This document shows, one piece after another, positions 1 to 11,416 of a DNA stretch of 64,000 bases. Source of the DNA: Hyposmocoma kahamanoa. Lineage: Eukaryota; Arthropoda; Insecta; Lepidoptera; Cosmopterigidae. The stretch is from the NCBI RefSeq assembly GCF_003589595.1, contig NW_020654748.1, positions 7,088,690 through 7,152,689 on the forward strand, in the 5' to 3' direction. Below the pieces are notes generated by a model. The model searched no databases and was not told the origin of the DNA. It worked only from the letters and a program-made list of their open reading frames with translations. The stretch's first letter is position 1. Every line of letters starts with the position of its first letter. The translations under genes and the position numbers were made by a program.

Positions 1-75
1 CGTCAGTTTACAAAATAATGAAGAAATAGTTATAAAATAGTAAGTCACCATATCACCATAATTTTTATAAAAAAA

Positions 76-572
76 CATACACTCACACTTCCTTGTCTAT
101 ATTTAATGGAAACAATAAATTTTGTAAGGCAAAATATTAATAATTTGGAATTTGTTAGAAGTAATCGCCGAAATAAAACTTAGTCTTACTAACACCCCGT
201 ATCGAAATATATCGGAACAGCCCACATTATAGAGCAATAAAAATGTATAATAAATTACCTCATATACTAAAAGCAATAGAAAGAAACTCCACATTTTGTA
301 AAAGACTCAAATTATTACTACACCAAAAATGCTATTACTCAGTTAATGAATATTTTCAAGATGACTCTCTTAAATAATATTGCCTCCCTTATGTAACTAT
401 TAACTTGTATTCAAATTGTACTATTAATTTTAATTCTTGAATTCAAACTGTATTTATTATCAATTTAAATTTTAGCTTATAAGATTTATCATTTGTTGTA
501 ACCCTTACTGGGTGTCTGTAACATTTTAAATATAACTTGTCGACAAATGCAAATAAATAAATAAATAAATCA
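76..572 (+). pseudogene. 3' end of a jockey/CR1-type LINE (ORF2 C-terminus and 3' UTR)
   Basis: The plus strand encodes the extreme C-terminal tail of a non-LTR retrotransposon polyprotein. Frame one reads TLPCLYLMETINFVRQN and ends near NRRNKT; a one-base frameshift around 176 then leads into LLTPRIEIYR, YNKLPH and YYSVNEYF, with the stop at 375-377. The N-K-L-P and YYSVNEY motifs are hallmarks of the region after the reverse transcriptase in lepidopteran LINEs. An AT-rich 3' UTR follows and ends in a short (AAAT)n tail at about 550-572, typical of LINE 3' ends. The catalytic RT lies outside the window to the left, or was lost. The clade (jockey or CR1) cannot be fixed from this piece. Confidence 0.7.
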
Positions 573-1750
573 CATCATGGGCCTGATATAATATAATATA
601 AAATGTAAATGTAATATATAATATAAAATGAAATAGATAAAAAACAAACATACCCGACTTCCAATCCGAAAAAGAATTACGCCTTTATCTTAGGCTAAAA
701 CTTATTTCTCATACGAGAACATATATTACATGTTCTATATTTGTTATTTATTCTGCAGGACTACGCACACAAGTGATAGCTAGTTTACCTACCCTCGCCT
801 CATCCGACGAGAAGGAAGTTGTGTCGCCTCGCATTGCCAGCCGTGTCGGTTCACGCGGTAATTACGGTCCATTTATCACCCGAATGGAGTTCTAAGTGCT
901 AAGTTTCTAATTTCTTATAAAAATAGATGAGCCCGCTCACAAACACCGTATCGGTTTTCGTATTTTATTTAGAGTAATAGAATAGAAAAGTTTACCTAAA
1001 TTTAAATACGATTTCTTTCTTAATAACGAGTTATCTCAGCAGTCACCCTAGATTATTCCAAAAAAACTGAAAACTCAAGCTAAGACTACAAAAAGCATAG
1101 ATGTAGAAAACCATATAAATGTACACAAAAAGTATACAAAAGTCTTGGTTTAATAAAGTCACAAGTGATCACATGTCACAAGTGCTTTTATCACATGAAA
1201 TTTACAAACATAATAAAAACTATAAAAAGAAATTGCGTATACCTCCTGTTTAAGCCTGAAAAGTTATCAACTAATTTCGTTCAAACAACCACTCTCTTTT
1301 GAAAAGTTGTTCTTTTGCAAAATGTAACTTTATAAAAACAAGCGTGCGAACTATTGTAATCTCTGTAAGGGTTACGCTTGAAAAAAAGGAGATTGTGGCG
1401 TATCTATTAGCCCGTGGATATGAAGTTTAGTAACGTAATAAATTACATGTACTATGAGAAATGTTTGGTTTGGATAACGGACGATTCGATGAAATCTAGC
1501 ATCTGCCATAAATCCATCAGAACTGTATGGATGGAATAGTTTTGTGTAAACTACGTCGAGACGTGGCGTTTAATTTAGGAAGCAACGTTATAAATGTTTT
1601 TCTGTCGAAACATAATGGTAGCGATGATAATATTAATGTTTTAACTGCAGGAAAGTATACAAAATACTTAACGATTAAAATTAACTTTGAAGCGTAACTA
1701 GCTTTCAACATTGCATGTTAGTAAATAAGTCTAGCGCGATTGTTAATAAT
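573..1750. other. AT-rich spacer, nothing recognised
   Basis: No coding frame, RNA gene or repeat could be supported here. The minus-strand frame at 1517-1711 has no recognisable motif and is taken as chance. Confidence 0.5.
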
Positions 1751-1751
1751 C

Positions 1752-2012
1752 TCAGTCCAGTGAACTAAAAAAACCGACCTTAAAAATCATTTATTCTTTC
1801 TCTAGTTTGCCACCCTTACAGGTGGAATATTTTCTTGAAATTTAAATGGGACTACTACTGAGGTACTACCTACTACCTACTACCTACTACCTACTACCTA
1901 CTACTAGCTCTTTCGAACAAAAATCGGTTCACGAGTTATCGCGTAACACACATGCATAAAAAATCATACAGCCGAATTGAGAACCTCCTCTCCTTTTTTT
2001 GAAGTCGATTAA
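1752..2012 (-). repeat. Repeat family B (MITE-like) copy 1
   Basis: This is a diverged copy of a family seen seven times in the window. One end reads AACCGACTTCAAAA and the other is nearly its inverse (AACCGACCTCAAAA), so the family has short terminal inverted repeats. Shared internal blocks are 'gttacgcgataa' with a downstream 'gaaccgattt', and 'cacctctaagggtggc', here in reverse. This copy also holds an expanded 7-bp tandem repeat. Confidence 0.7.
1862..1908. repeat. 7-bp microsatellite (CTACTAC)n inside repeat B
   Basis: About six perfect CTACTAC units lie where other family B copies have only a single 'actact' block, so this is a local expansion within this copy. Confidence 0.9.
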
Positions 2013-3070
2013 ATTAAATAACCAACCATTAATAATCTGTTCTAATTATCATTATTGTTCTAACTACTAATAATCTGTTCCTGCTTTAATATTTTCTATG
2101 TACGACATTTGCTGTCTGTGTAATCACTAAGAACTGACGATCCCCTTAGACTAGCACTAAAAAAATCTAAATAGACAAATCTGCTGGTCCATATTTCGGA
2201 ATTTATAATGTTTTTACTAACATTGCTTTAGAATGCTAAATCGTTGCTGCTCGTGCAATACCGCTGAAGAGCACTTTGTAAATACCGCGTTACAGCGTTT
2301 TCACGATTTTACTGGAGGAATAAAAAACTTAATATCTTAGCTATTGAACTATATTTTACCGACTGAACTCTGAAGCTACTTCATTGCGATTCACTTTGTA
2401 GAAAAATAATGTAAGTTTACCCATAACTTGTTTAGATTCCGGATAAAGTCACTAACGCGGTTTTGTAGTAACAAATTACAGCAAAAGAAGTATACTGTTG
2501 GTAGGTGCGCGGGATTGAAATGAAACATTTTATTATAGGTTTGATTTTATTATGACTAGAGAACAAAAGTGACAGAAATTAAGGAGGCTTTTGCCCTTCT
2601 CTGGAACAATACAGGGTCATAATAATAATAAATTAACAAAAAAATTTTCTAAAACAAAAATCTTCTTAGACCAAAAAAGTATTATCAGATAAACAATAAA
2701 TTGTTACTGTTCGTAGTCAAATTATATAGAAATCTTTTTATAAGTAGGTCAAAAAGAAGGTAAGTTCTCGGGATTAAAATGTTATTAAATTTTGTAGTTT
2801 GAAAATATGTGCAATTAAGAATAACAAAAAAAAACAGTCTCATAAGTTCTCTGAAAATCACAGCAGCTTAATCTTGTTAAATGTCTTGCACAAATATAAT
2901 TAAAAGGTAGTGTCTTGCTCTGTAGCCACGCCACCTTAGTTTTTTTATTATGATATTACCCACTATAATCCTAGAGGATGGAAGAAAATAATTTCCATAG
3001 TCTAAGACTATAATACACAGCTGACGTACATGACTTTGCGTCATACACCTGTCAGGCGTGTTTTATTTCA
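2013..3070. other. Spacer with an RTE-like 3' tail at 2570-2635
   Basis: Most of the stretch is featureless. At about 2580-2635 it reads 'aaggaggcttttgccc', then an 'aatacagggtc' block and (ATA)n. That matches the 3' end of lepidopteran RTE elements (gaggcctttgcccagcagtgg plus a short tandem tail), so it is probably a heavily 5'-truncated RTE insertion on the plus strand. Confidence 0.45.
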
Positions 3071-4340
3071 GGAGACTCGTCGAGCTGTGCTGATGCTGTA
3101 GTCGAGGTTTTGCGTTTGGGTATGGAGTGTTACATACCATACTCTGATGCACCTAATGGACCCCAAGCTCGTCCATGGTTTTACGCTGGTTGTAGTTGTG
3201 CTGAAACACATAAACAGTCCGCGTAACAAGCTTGGGCAGATGCTCGACTACGCAAAGCTCCGAGTACTCAGAATTTGAAGAAAGCTTTTAATAAGGCTGC
3301 CAAGAAGTTCAAAAGTGTGCTACGTAGGGCTAAGTTCGACCATGTGCGCCGCATAGGGGCCAAGTTTGCCTCTTATCCAGCAGACAGCAAATCCTTTTGG
3401 TCTCTGGTCAAAGCGGTCGAATCTAATTTTTGTCGCTCATCTTTGCCACCTCTGCTGAGGCCGGATGGCTCGCTAGCTCATAATGCGGAAGAGAAGACGA
3501 ATCTTATTGCCTCACTTTTTGCAGAGAGTCCGCGTTTGGATTCCGCAGGGAACCTACCACCTACTTTACCTCAGGCTGGTTGCACTATGTCGCCAGTTCA
3601 CATACGTCAAAAAGACGTACTTAGAACTATGCGAAATCTAGACATAAATAAAGCTAGCGGGCCAGATGGAATTCCAGCAATAGTCCTGCGTAACTGTGCG
3701 CCTGAGTTGTCTCCTGTTCTCACACGCCTGTATCGCCTCCTAATTGAGACTGGTGTAGTTCCCAGGTAGTGAAAGCTTGTAAACGTGCAATCTGTGCCGA
3801 AAAAGGGAAGCAGAGCTGACCCTGTCAATTATAGACCTATCTCAGTCACTTCCATACTCTGCAAGATTATGGAACGTATACTCAACAACCGTCTCCTGTC
3901 GTACCTTGAAGACAACGACCTCCTTAGTGATCGCCAGTACGGATTCCCACGAGGGCGATCTACTGGGAATTTTCTTGTGTATGCCTGTCACATATGGAGC
4001 GAGGCTATAGAAAAGCAATGCGAGGCACTTGCAGTGTCTTTAGACATTTCTAAAGCCTTTGACAGGGTCTGGCACGCAAGCCTTTTAAGTAAGCTTCCCT
4101 CATATGGGCTTCCACTGACTTTTGTAATTGGACCTCCAATTTCTTGAGTGAACGTTCGATTCGAGTGGTCTTAGAAGGCTACTCTTCCGAACATACGGCG
4201 ATAGATAGAGAGTTTCTCAGGGTTCCGTACTGTCTGCAATTCTCTATCTGCTGTATATCAATGATATGTTAATTCCAGATACCTTTGCGTATGCTGATGA
4301 CCGCACAGTTGTAGATAGATAGGTACTTGACCAAGTAACG
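3071..4340 (+). pseudogene. Jockey-like LINE reverse transcriptase, broken
   Basis: This is a relic of a LINE ORF2 covering the linker between endonuclease and RT and the first RT motifs. Frame one (from 3071) reads GDSSSCADAVVEVLRLGMEC, then a TAA around 3223, then a clean stretch 3275-3769 with FWSLVKAVESNFCR and NKASGPDGIPAIVLRNCAPE. A frameshift near 3770 leads to 3785-4147: YRPISVTSILCKIMER, RQYGFPRGRSTGNF and the motif A segment AVSLDISKAFDRVWH. A further shift near 4130 leads to NFLSERSIRVVLEGYSS and a degraded PQG..L block, and the YADD region survives only as a trace (TFAYADD with frame breaks) around 4285. The endonuclease domain is missing upstream. The multiple frame breaks make activity impossible. 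It resembles the abundant lepidopteran 'jockey-like mobile element' proteins. Confidence 0.85.
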
Positions 4341-4419
4341 AAATCACGCATTGGTAAAAGACATTAAGTTCTATTGTCGTTTCTTTTTTATTCAACATAT
4401 ACTATTTCACCTTAAGATT

Positions 4420-4815
4420 GAATTTGAATTCGACGTTTTTTTTCTTTTTTTGTATGTATGTTACGCGATAACTCCGGTATTTGTTAACAGATTTTCATGA
4501 AAGTTGGAAAGAGGGTACCTCCATAGTAGTCCCATTTAATTTTGGAGAAAATTATTCACCTCTAAGAGTGGCTGTTCATGCGTGAAGATTCATTTCCATA
4601 AATAGCGCCTAAATTAGATTGGAGCAATTATTTTAATGGTTGATTTTGCTATTCTCCGATTCAATGCGTTTTCTCTCTCAATATACTTTGAGTAGTGAGA
4701 ACCGATTTTTATTATCCACATATGTCAAGTCCCGTATAGTGGCGAACTAGGGGTTGAATCCGGATTTACACTCATTCCGGTAATCAATTTCAATAAAGTC
4801 GGTTTTTTTAGTACT
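4420..4815 (+). repeat. Repeat family B copy 2
   Basis: It carries the family blocks in forward order: 'tatgttacgcgataactcc', 'gggtacctccatagtagtcc', 'cacctctaagagtggctg' and a terminal 'aataaagtcggttttttta'. It closely parallels copy 5 at 52592-53025, including the internal segment with 'atactttgagtagtgag'. It lies just downstream of the jockey relic. Confidence 0.8.
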
Positions 4816-5290
4816 TTGTACTGAGATTATGAATGTTTAAATTTAGAGCCTTACTATTTGAGGTTATTTACCTCTCATGTACAAAAATAGCTTCACTATC
4901 AAAGGAGCAAATGAGAACGACCCGTTTAATGAAATAAATTAGTTTCTTTTTTATCTAGTCTACAGCTTAATATTAATATTGTATTTAAATGCGACCGCAT
5001 ATAAACACTTACACTAAACTACATATCCACAGTTACACCTGGCTCCCGATGAGATAGGTAGAGACTATGACGTACTATACATAACATGGACTACTCCATC
5101 CACCATTCTCGTGACATACCTTTACTTTCTTTCTTAGTACATACTCAATCTGGTTGACACCGACGTTGACTTTTTCTCATATATATGAGGGATTGTCGTC
5201 AACAAATAAACCGAACTTTATAAATTATCTTCTTTAATTTGTATGGCAAACAACAAGACACAAATCTGGCAACTTTTTGACACAATATAG
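4816..5290. other. Spacer, nothing recognised
   Basis: AT-rich with no supported feature. Confidence 0.5.
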
Positions 5291-5292
5291 TA

Positions 5293-5835
5293 CAGCGTGT
5301 CCCAAAATTCAACGATAAGCGGGCGCTGGAGGGTGGACCTGCGCATAACTACTTGAGGAAAAATAAGAAAAAAAATTTATATCATTTTTTTTTTAAATTA
5401 CGATAAAAAAATTGTTATTCTTCGAAAATTTACTCCCTTAATGATATTTTAAATCACCACGACCACAATTTTTCAGACTTACTTACTTAGTACTGCTGTC
5501 TACCACAACTCTTAAAATTCTTAGCAGTTAACTTACTTACTTACTTAGTACTGCTGTCTACCACAACTCTTAAAATTCTTAGAATTTTAAGAGTTGTGGT
5601 AGACAGCAGTACTACTTAGGTGGCCGTTAAAATAAAAACATCAGAAATATCTGAAAAAATGTGGTCGTGGTGATTCAAAATATCATTAAGGGAGTAAATT
5701 TTCGAAGAATAACAATTTTTTTATCGTAATTGAAAAAAAAAAATGAGATAGATTTTTTTTCTTATTTTTCCTCAAGTAGTTATGCGCAGGTCCACCCTCC
5801 AGCGCCTGCTTATCGTTGAATTTTGGGACACGCTG
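5293..5835. mobile_element. Long palindromic (fold-back) MITE with TA target duplication
   Basis: The left end, CAGCGTGTCCCAAAATTC, is mirrored by the right end. The two arms of roughly 200 bp pair almost throughout, including 'aggtccaccctccagcgcc', 'atcattaagggagtaaatt' and 'gtggtcgtggtgat'. TA flanks both sides (5291-5292 and 5836-5837), which fits a Tc1/mariner-type target duplication. The centre holds a near-perfect hairpin ('tactgctgtctaccacaac' against its complement), and part of the left arm is duplicated in tandem at about 5478-5585. There is no transposase, so it is a non-autonomous element. Superfamily is inferred from the TA duplication only. Confidence 0.85.
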
Positions 5836-5889
5836 TATATTTTTAATAATAATTCTAAACAAAAAATTATATTCAGTTATTTTTTTAAG

Positions 5890-6282
5890 ATCTAGTAATG
5901 GGACGAATAAGTCGTACCGTGCAGTGCATAGCTTTAAATCGCAAAGATCTGAGGGACACTGCCACGGCGCCTGTCACCCTGAGAGACAAGTTGACAAGTT
6001 CCACGTGCCTTTATTGATATATTGCCAATTGAACAGCAGTAGAGCTCCTAAACAGTTCGTCCAGGGAAGTACTGCCACCTTACCTATTTCTGCAGTAGGA
6101 CGATGGTGAAATTACCGCCACATGGGTCTTATCAGCTTATGTCTTAGGGTGACGGACACAGTAGAGGGGCACCCTCTGATCTTTGTGATTTAAAGCTCTA
6201 AGTGACACTGCAACTACCATGAACAGACGTGTCATTTACAATCAGGCCAGGCGTTCCGTCATTTAATATCATAAAAAAATAT
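5890..6282. repeat. Repeat family A, two copies head to head (5890-6025 minus, 6030-6282 plus)
   Basis: Family A is the commonest repeat here. Its sense strand runs from 'cagtagagctccttgtgaaa' to 'cgtcacttgatatcataaaa' and ends A-rich. It contains conserved hairpins (gcagtgcc..ggcactgc; cagtaatg..cattactg). Here a 5'-truncated minus copy abuts a plus copy, so their 5' ends face each other. The fixed A-rich 3' end and variable 5' ends suggest a SINE, though I could not identify pol III boxes. Confidence 0.75.
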
Positions 6283-6289
6283 GTTAGTC

Positions 6290-7160
6290 TCTTTAAACAT
6301 TTGAAACCTGCACAATTTTTCACAGGTTTGCTTTTCTCATATCTGAAAAATGTAAGTATGGTGCACAAAAATATGCAAATTCAAAAATATGCATTACAGT
6401 TGTTATTCCCGGCATTTATCCCGCGAGAACTTTGTGAAAATTTAATTTCGCCTAGCATTGTATTAATTCACTTCGTATATTTGAGTTTCTTCTGCTATGC
6501 TAATTTCATCAAGTTTAATTATACTCGCAAAGTTCACGCTAAATAATTAAATTTGTATTAGTTTGTACGTTATTTGATTAAGTAATTTTAATTTCTATGA
6601 ATATATATAAGTAGCAATAGGTCGTTTAATTAGGTATATTATTAAAAGGTAAAAATATCCCCATAGCGATTGTAAACTAGCGATTTTCAATCCAATTCAT
6701 CTTTCCAATTCATGTCGAAATGGATATTCTGCCATACATCAAGTTATACAATATATCGTTTTTCAAACTGTTTTGAACGCTTTGTGATTTGTTTTTAAAC
6801 AAAGAAATGAGATCGTTTGAACAACTAACAGCGGCTACATACAGCGACATTTAGCAGCGCGTCTGCAGCGAGTCAGTTGCGATGCAGTCCTAATCGTCTA
6901 CCTCATAGTTTCCCAAAGTGGTCCCTACCGCCCTCCATTAGGCACTGAAGAGTCCTAGGGACTTCGGAAGCAATTGGGGGCGTTGATGCTTTCCAAGGGG
7001 TGCTACCGCATTTGAAAGAAAAAACCTGAATTATAGAAACTACACTATAAATGTTATTTTTCATTGTGATTTTGTGTTAAGTTAATATAAAAAATACGTA
7101 TAAATTTTTTCTTTTCTTCTTGCCTAAGTGAGCGGCCAGCCAAATGGTGGACCATAGGTT
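6290..7160. other. Spacer; possible relic of the GATGCAA-rich MITE at 6835-6890
   Basis: Mostly AT-rich with no supported gene. At 6835-6890 the words 'agcggctacatacagcgac' and 'ttagcagcgcg' resemble one end of the MITE family seen at 7165-7365 and 49670-49796. Confidence 0.35.
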
Positions 7161-7164
7161 CACC

Positions 7165-7365
7165 TTTATACACACGCGCGACTTAGCAGCGATACGCGAA
7201 TCGTGATTACGATGCAAACGCGATGCAATCGCGATGCAAACGCGCTGCGCTTCTATAACGATAATTCAACAGCGAATTCATGCAACCGCTTATAAATCGC
7301 TAGGTTCGCGATGCAATTGTGAGTTTCACAAATACGCGTTTGTACCACTGCTAAAAGTTCTTACA
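7165..7365. repeat. MITE-like element rich in GCGATGCAA units
   Basis: The ends 'cttagcagcgatacgcg' and (reverse strand) 'cttttagcagtggtacaaac' are imperfect inverted repeats, related to the termini of the element at 49670-49796. The interior has a short tandem of 11-13 bp units of the type gcgatgcaaac. Boundaries are approximate. Confidence 0.5.
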
Positions 7366-7369
7366 TCAG

Positions 7370-8640
7370 CGTTAATCGCAGTTGAAATTATGTTGATTTA
7401 AATGATATTTGAAACTTAAATTAACTGAAGCAGTTTATGGTTTTGAGATAATGCAGATTTAAACACTTAACCTAAGAACTCGATGTTTAAACTGTTAATA
7501 CAAATGATATTCAGTAGTAGTCTAATATAACGTTAATAAGTTAGTTCTATAACATACACCCGTTGTACCTACACGGTTACTATAAAAAGTGATATAACAA
7601 TTTATAAAAATATGTGTGTACAAAAATGAAAAATGAAGTCTTGTTGGAACTTCAAGTTGTATATGGAAGCTAAGTTGCATAACACCTTTCGCATGCGCTT
7701 GAAGTCTGCACAAGTAACTAAAAATGATAATGGCAAATCCAAACATAACTTCTTACTTGTTTGTAGCTTATTCTATTACCTATTAACGCTTTTAATAGCA
7801 CTTTTATGACGTTTTATAAGTAAATGTTGTTCACACGAGTTAATTGTAGACTATTAGTAGGCAGTTGTATAAAAGATACAATTAGCACTGTGGCGACTAC
7901 AACTTCTATATTAAAAACTAACCAACTGCGTAAATGTACAAAAATTCAACACTATAGCTGCAATGCCTGAAAAGGGGACGAAATTGCAACTCTTTAAAAG
8001 ATTTGAGCTGTATTACAAAAATCACGCGGTGGTGTGAAGAATTCCAATAAGCGCCTCAACATACTTATAGAAAGTATTTGGGTGGATTTTGCAATGCATC
8101 GTGGACGCTACGTGTTCGAGAGAACTTTTTATTTCGATGAAATCACCTTTATTTTTGCAAATAGCTAAGTAGATAGTAAGTAAGGAGGCAATACCCAATA
8201 AAACTTAACGTAGAATTTTATTCAAAAAGTCAATTATCATACATTTTTCATAATAACCTGAACTCGAAATAAATTTCTAAAATTGCCCTGAATTTACGTA
8301 AATCGCACACACGTTTTATAATTGAGACTGCGTCGTAGATTACTTTAAAATAAAACAAGGATACGCTCATATACTATAGTTGGGGCACACGTCGAAGTGA
8401 CACGTGGTCATAGCGAAGGCTCATCCCCGCCGACACGACGCCTTCAAATTGTCATTTGTTCCGGACTTATCTGTGTTTAGACGTGTTAGTTAAACAAAAG
8501 TGACAATATTGATTTCATTGAACTTATCAGACCAAACCTATGCCTTTATACCAGAACGGTTCTGATTATAGCAACAGAAAAAAAATCAAGGTAAAGTTTG
8601 GGGGCAAATCGCACAATAATTGGAGTTTAGTACAATTTCG
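7370..8640. other. Spacer, nothing recognised
   Basis: No supported gene. The minus-strand frame at 7522-7746 has no motif. Confidence 0.4.
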
Positions 8641-8645
8641 TAAAT

Positions 8646-8717
8646 ATGGATGTGCCCAAAAAACTCCCGTCCCCATCCTCTAACGACGACATGTCGAATG
8701 ATCTTGAATACATGTAA
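8646..8717 (+). CDS. Candidate short ORF or first coding exon (unrecognised)
   Basis: An ATG at 8646 opens 23 codons, MDVPKKLPSPSSNDDMSNDL plus EYM, ending in TAA. The composition (Pro/Ser/Asp rich, little Leu/Ile/Phe) is unlike translations of the surrounding AT-rich DNA. A GTAAAA at 8714 could be a 5' splice site, which would make this a first coding exon. A CpG-rich patch (gcgacgccgccgcgccgcc) follows at about 8780. No homologous family is recognised, and it may be chance. Confidence 0.2.
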   Translation: MDVPKKLPSPSSNDDMSNDLEYM

Positions 8718-9129
8718 AAAAGGTTAGTAAAATATTATAGACTCTTAAAATATTATAGACAAGAGCACGCCTCGACCGTGTCGCGACGCCGCCGCGCCGC
8801 CGCAACTTTATCAAATTTAAATAGTTTCTATGTTAACGAAATAATATGGTACTGACTGCAAGAAAATTTTAGTGATGGTCGATTGAAATAACACTTTATC
8901 TTTTTATGTTTCACTTGCACTACTTAAAAAAAACGATAATTTGATATAAAACACGCACATTAATTCGTTTACTGTGACCTCTGTTAATAATATCTTGCAG
9001 GTATTTAATATTGTACTATAAGAAAGAGATAAATGACAAAAATCCATGGTAGTTAGTCACCTGTTTAGCTCTTTAAATTGCCTCGATCCATATTTGAAGT
9101 AAATATTATATATGATACTGTACAGATGT

Positions 9130-9560
9130 TTATACACACAGAGCAACCCCTAGCTAGAGTTTCATACTCAGAGGAATCTGCCTTACTTATTCGTAAGGTT
9201 GTTTTTTTCTATAATATCAAATGACGGGACAAACAAGTCGTGCGCCTGATGGTAAGCTACACACCTGTCCATAACAGTTGCAGTGCCATTCAGATATTTA
9301 TGTCTCAAAGATCTAAGGGGCACTGCCACTGCGCCCGTCACCCTGAGACATAAGTTAACAAGTCTCATGTGCGTGTAATTTCACCAGCACCGTTACCGTC
9401 TCGCGACGTACATTGGGAGGAGCTATACCTGCTAACTGGTATAATAATGATAGAGGAATAGGCTTCAAGCATCCCGTTCAGTAGAGTTTAATCAATATGA
9501 CGATTTCAAATGCAATTTGCTTGCCGGTGAAATAACAAATATACGTGAATTTGAGTTTAG
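9130..9560 (+). repeat. LINE 3' UTR relic split by a family A insertion
   Basis: The words 'agagcaacccctag', 'gagtttcatactc' and 'gaggaatctgccttac', and after the interruption 'cagtagagtttaatc', 'tatgacgatttcaa' and 'tgcaatttgcttgcc', match in order the 3' UTR seen at 48575-48715 and, in reverse, at 26442-26617. Family A sequence lies between the two halves. Confidence 0.6.
9205..9405 (-). repeat. Repeat family A copy (minus)
   Basis: It starts at the T-rich end ('tataatatcaaatgacggga') and runs to 'taatttcaccagcacc', where it is 5'-truncated. The gcagtgcc/ggcactgc hairpin is present. The ORF at 9183-9368 is only its translation. Confidence 0.75.
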
Positions 9561-9599
9561 TTTAAAATTGTGCGTAACTCTTTTGGAAATAATTAGCCG

Positions 9600-9790
9600 A
9601 AAAGTAGCATGTTTAGGAAATTAAACTATTTTTCGGATCTAAACCTTGTATGTTTGTTATTTCAAACAAACCGACTTTTCAGGCCCTTTACAGTTCCCAT
9701 AGTCAGCCTTAACCATGGGACCTGTAAGGGGCCCGAAACGAACGTTTGTTTGAAACAATCGCGAAAACCTAAGAACTCGAGTAATATGTT
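9600..9790. repeat. Penelope-like element terminal sequence (palindromic)
   Basis: It contains the terminus also seen at 11877 and 32095 ('taaactatttttcggat', 'caaacaaaccgac'), then a palindrome around 'ccctttacag'/'ctgtaaggggcccgaaac', and ends with 'cgcgaaaacctaagaactcg'. That last word marks the outer edge of all three occurrences. It looks like two inverted Penelope terminal repeats joined at the centre with no coding interior. Confidence 0.5.
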
Positions 9791-9869
9791 GCATGCATTT
9801 ATTTTAGAATATATCTTTAAAATCCGTGAGGCAAGTATCACTCACATTTATTACCTTTTGCAATGATTA

Positions 9870-11410
9870 TTCCATTCACGGGAGTTGACTACAACACGCC
9901 AGTACAATTATTATCTTCTTTTGTAGGATTTCCATTTAATGATTTAAACCTAACAAATAATCAAGTGAAATAAAACGTTATGCAAAATGTCTCAGTACTT
10001 CAATTTAATCGACTTTCAATACATATTTCCTTTTAGAACTTCTCGAATATTCTACGAGTGGTTTTTCTCTTTCTTATAAAAGTATGTTTAAGTAGGTATG
10101 TAAACTGGTTATTAAACGCCTTTATAACGTACCATTGTAAATATTTATTAAATGTCATATACAAAATGTGAACATTGCATTGTGCAATGCAAAAGAGTAG
10201 ACAGAGTGATATCCTTTCTCAGAATGTTACATAACACAAGTCTAAAATAGATACGAAAGAACGTTGAATTTTTCCTTTATCCATATACTACTGAATACGA
10301 TCCATTATTAATCTCCCTAAATAATAGAGCAGCAAAGCGCATATTTAAATTGCACTAAAAAATAAAATTGTGCGACTTCAGCATCATTCAAAAGCTAATG
10401 GAAAACATAATAGTCTTGTTTATTTATATCACTATTTATCAAGCTGTGATAGCAAGTATTACATAGCCGGATAATTCGCTTGCGTCCATATGCATCGCAT
10501 TCAGCGAGGAAACAAATTGCCATTAGAAAACGCCCTTTTACGTGCTAAAACATTTTGATATCGATGATGAATGGGCTAATTATATTTTATGAGTAACTCG
10601 TTATATGGCTTGAACTAAAAACTACTGATTGGTGGTGTTACATTTACCTTCTATGGAGTACTTAAAACAAACGGAAATCAGACATCTACCGGCGAAGTAA
10701 AGAACCAGGATAACATCGCCTTTTCCAACATCGTGGAGACAACAAAAACAAAAAATTGACGACAGAAACCACGCTATGTAGTTCTCGAAGAATTGAACAG
10801 ATGGCGCTGTTATGAAAGTAAATAACTTGATTCCTTTTTCAGAATTCTTTTACTATAAACAGAGATAGCGTGTAGTCTAGTTATTCCTACTACATAATAG
10901 GTTATTATAGATACATAATCAAGCATACGTAAGTAATACATAATTATTGTCGTTTGATCAAACATTGTACGAAACTAAGTTTCGCCAGAAACTGGCACAT
11001 GTTTCAAAGCAATCTATTAATAGTAAGGTCATTTGTATTTATAATTTTTAAAATATTAAAGGCGCTTGTGTACCTACCATAACAATAAAAAAGAAGATAC
11101 CTGTTTCCTGTATAAACGTGAAGCTTGCCAGCATATTTTACGTACATTTTTCATTCCCTAGCTTTTGTTTTTGTAAATAAACGCATATATTTGCCATTGA
11201 TAGTTAATACTAGCATTTAAATTTGTAAATAAAATCTGCATTTGTAATTAAATGTGAATATTTAACATTTTATTTGCCTTTCAGCGGAATGAAGCTCGTT
11301 AATCTGCCGTTGAAATTGTTGCTCATGTTTATTACATATCCATTAAGAAAAATTCTTAAGCCAACCTTATTTTATTTAGTATTATTAGCGGCAATGTCAA
11401 CACACGTATT
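9870..11410. other. Spacer, nothing recognised
   Basis: AT-rich. It includes the word 'acagatggcgctgtt' near 10800, which I associate loosely with lepidopteran repeats. No gene is supported. Confidence 0.4.
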
Positions 11411-11416
11411 GTTACT

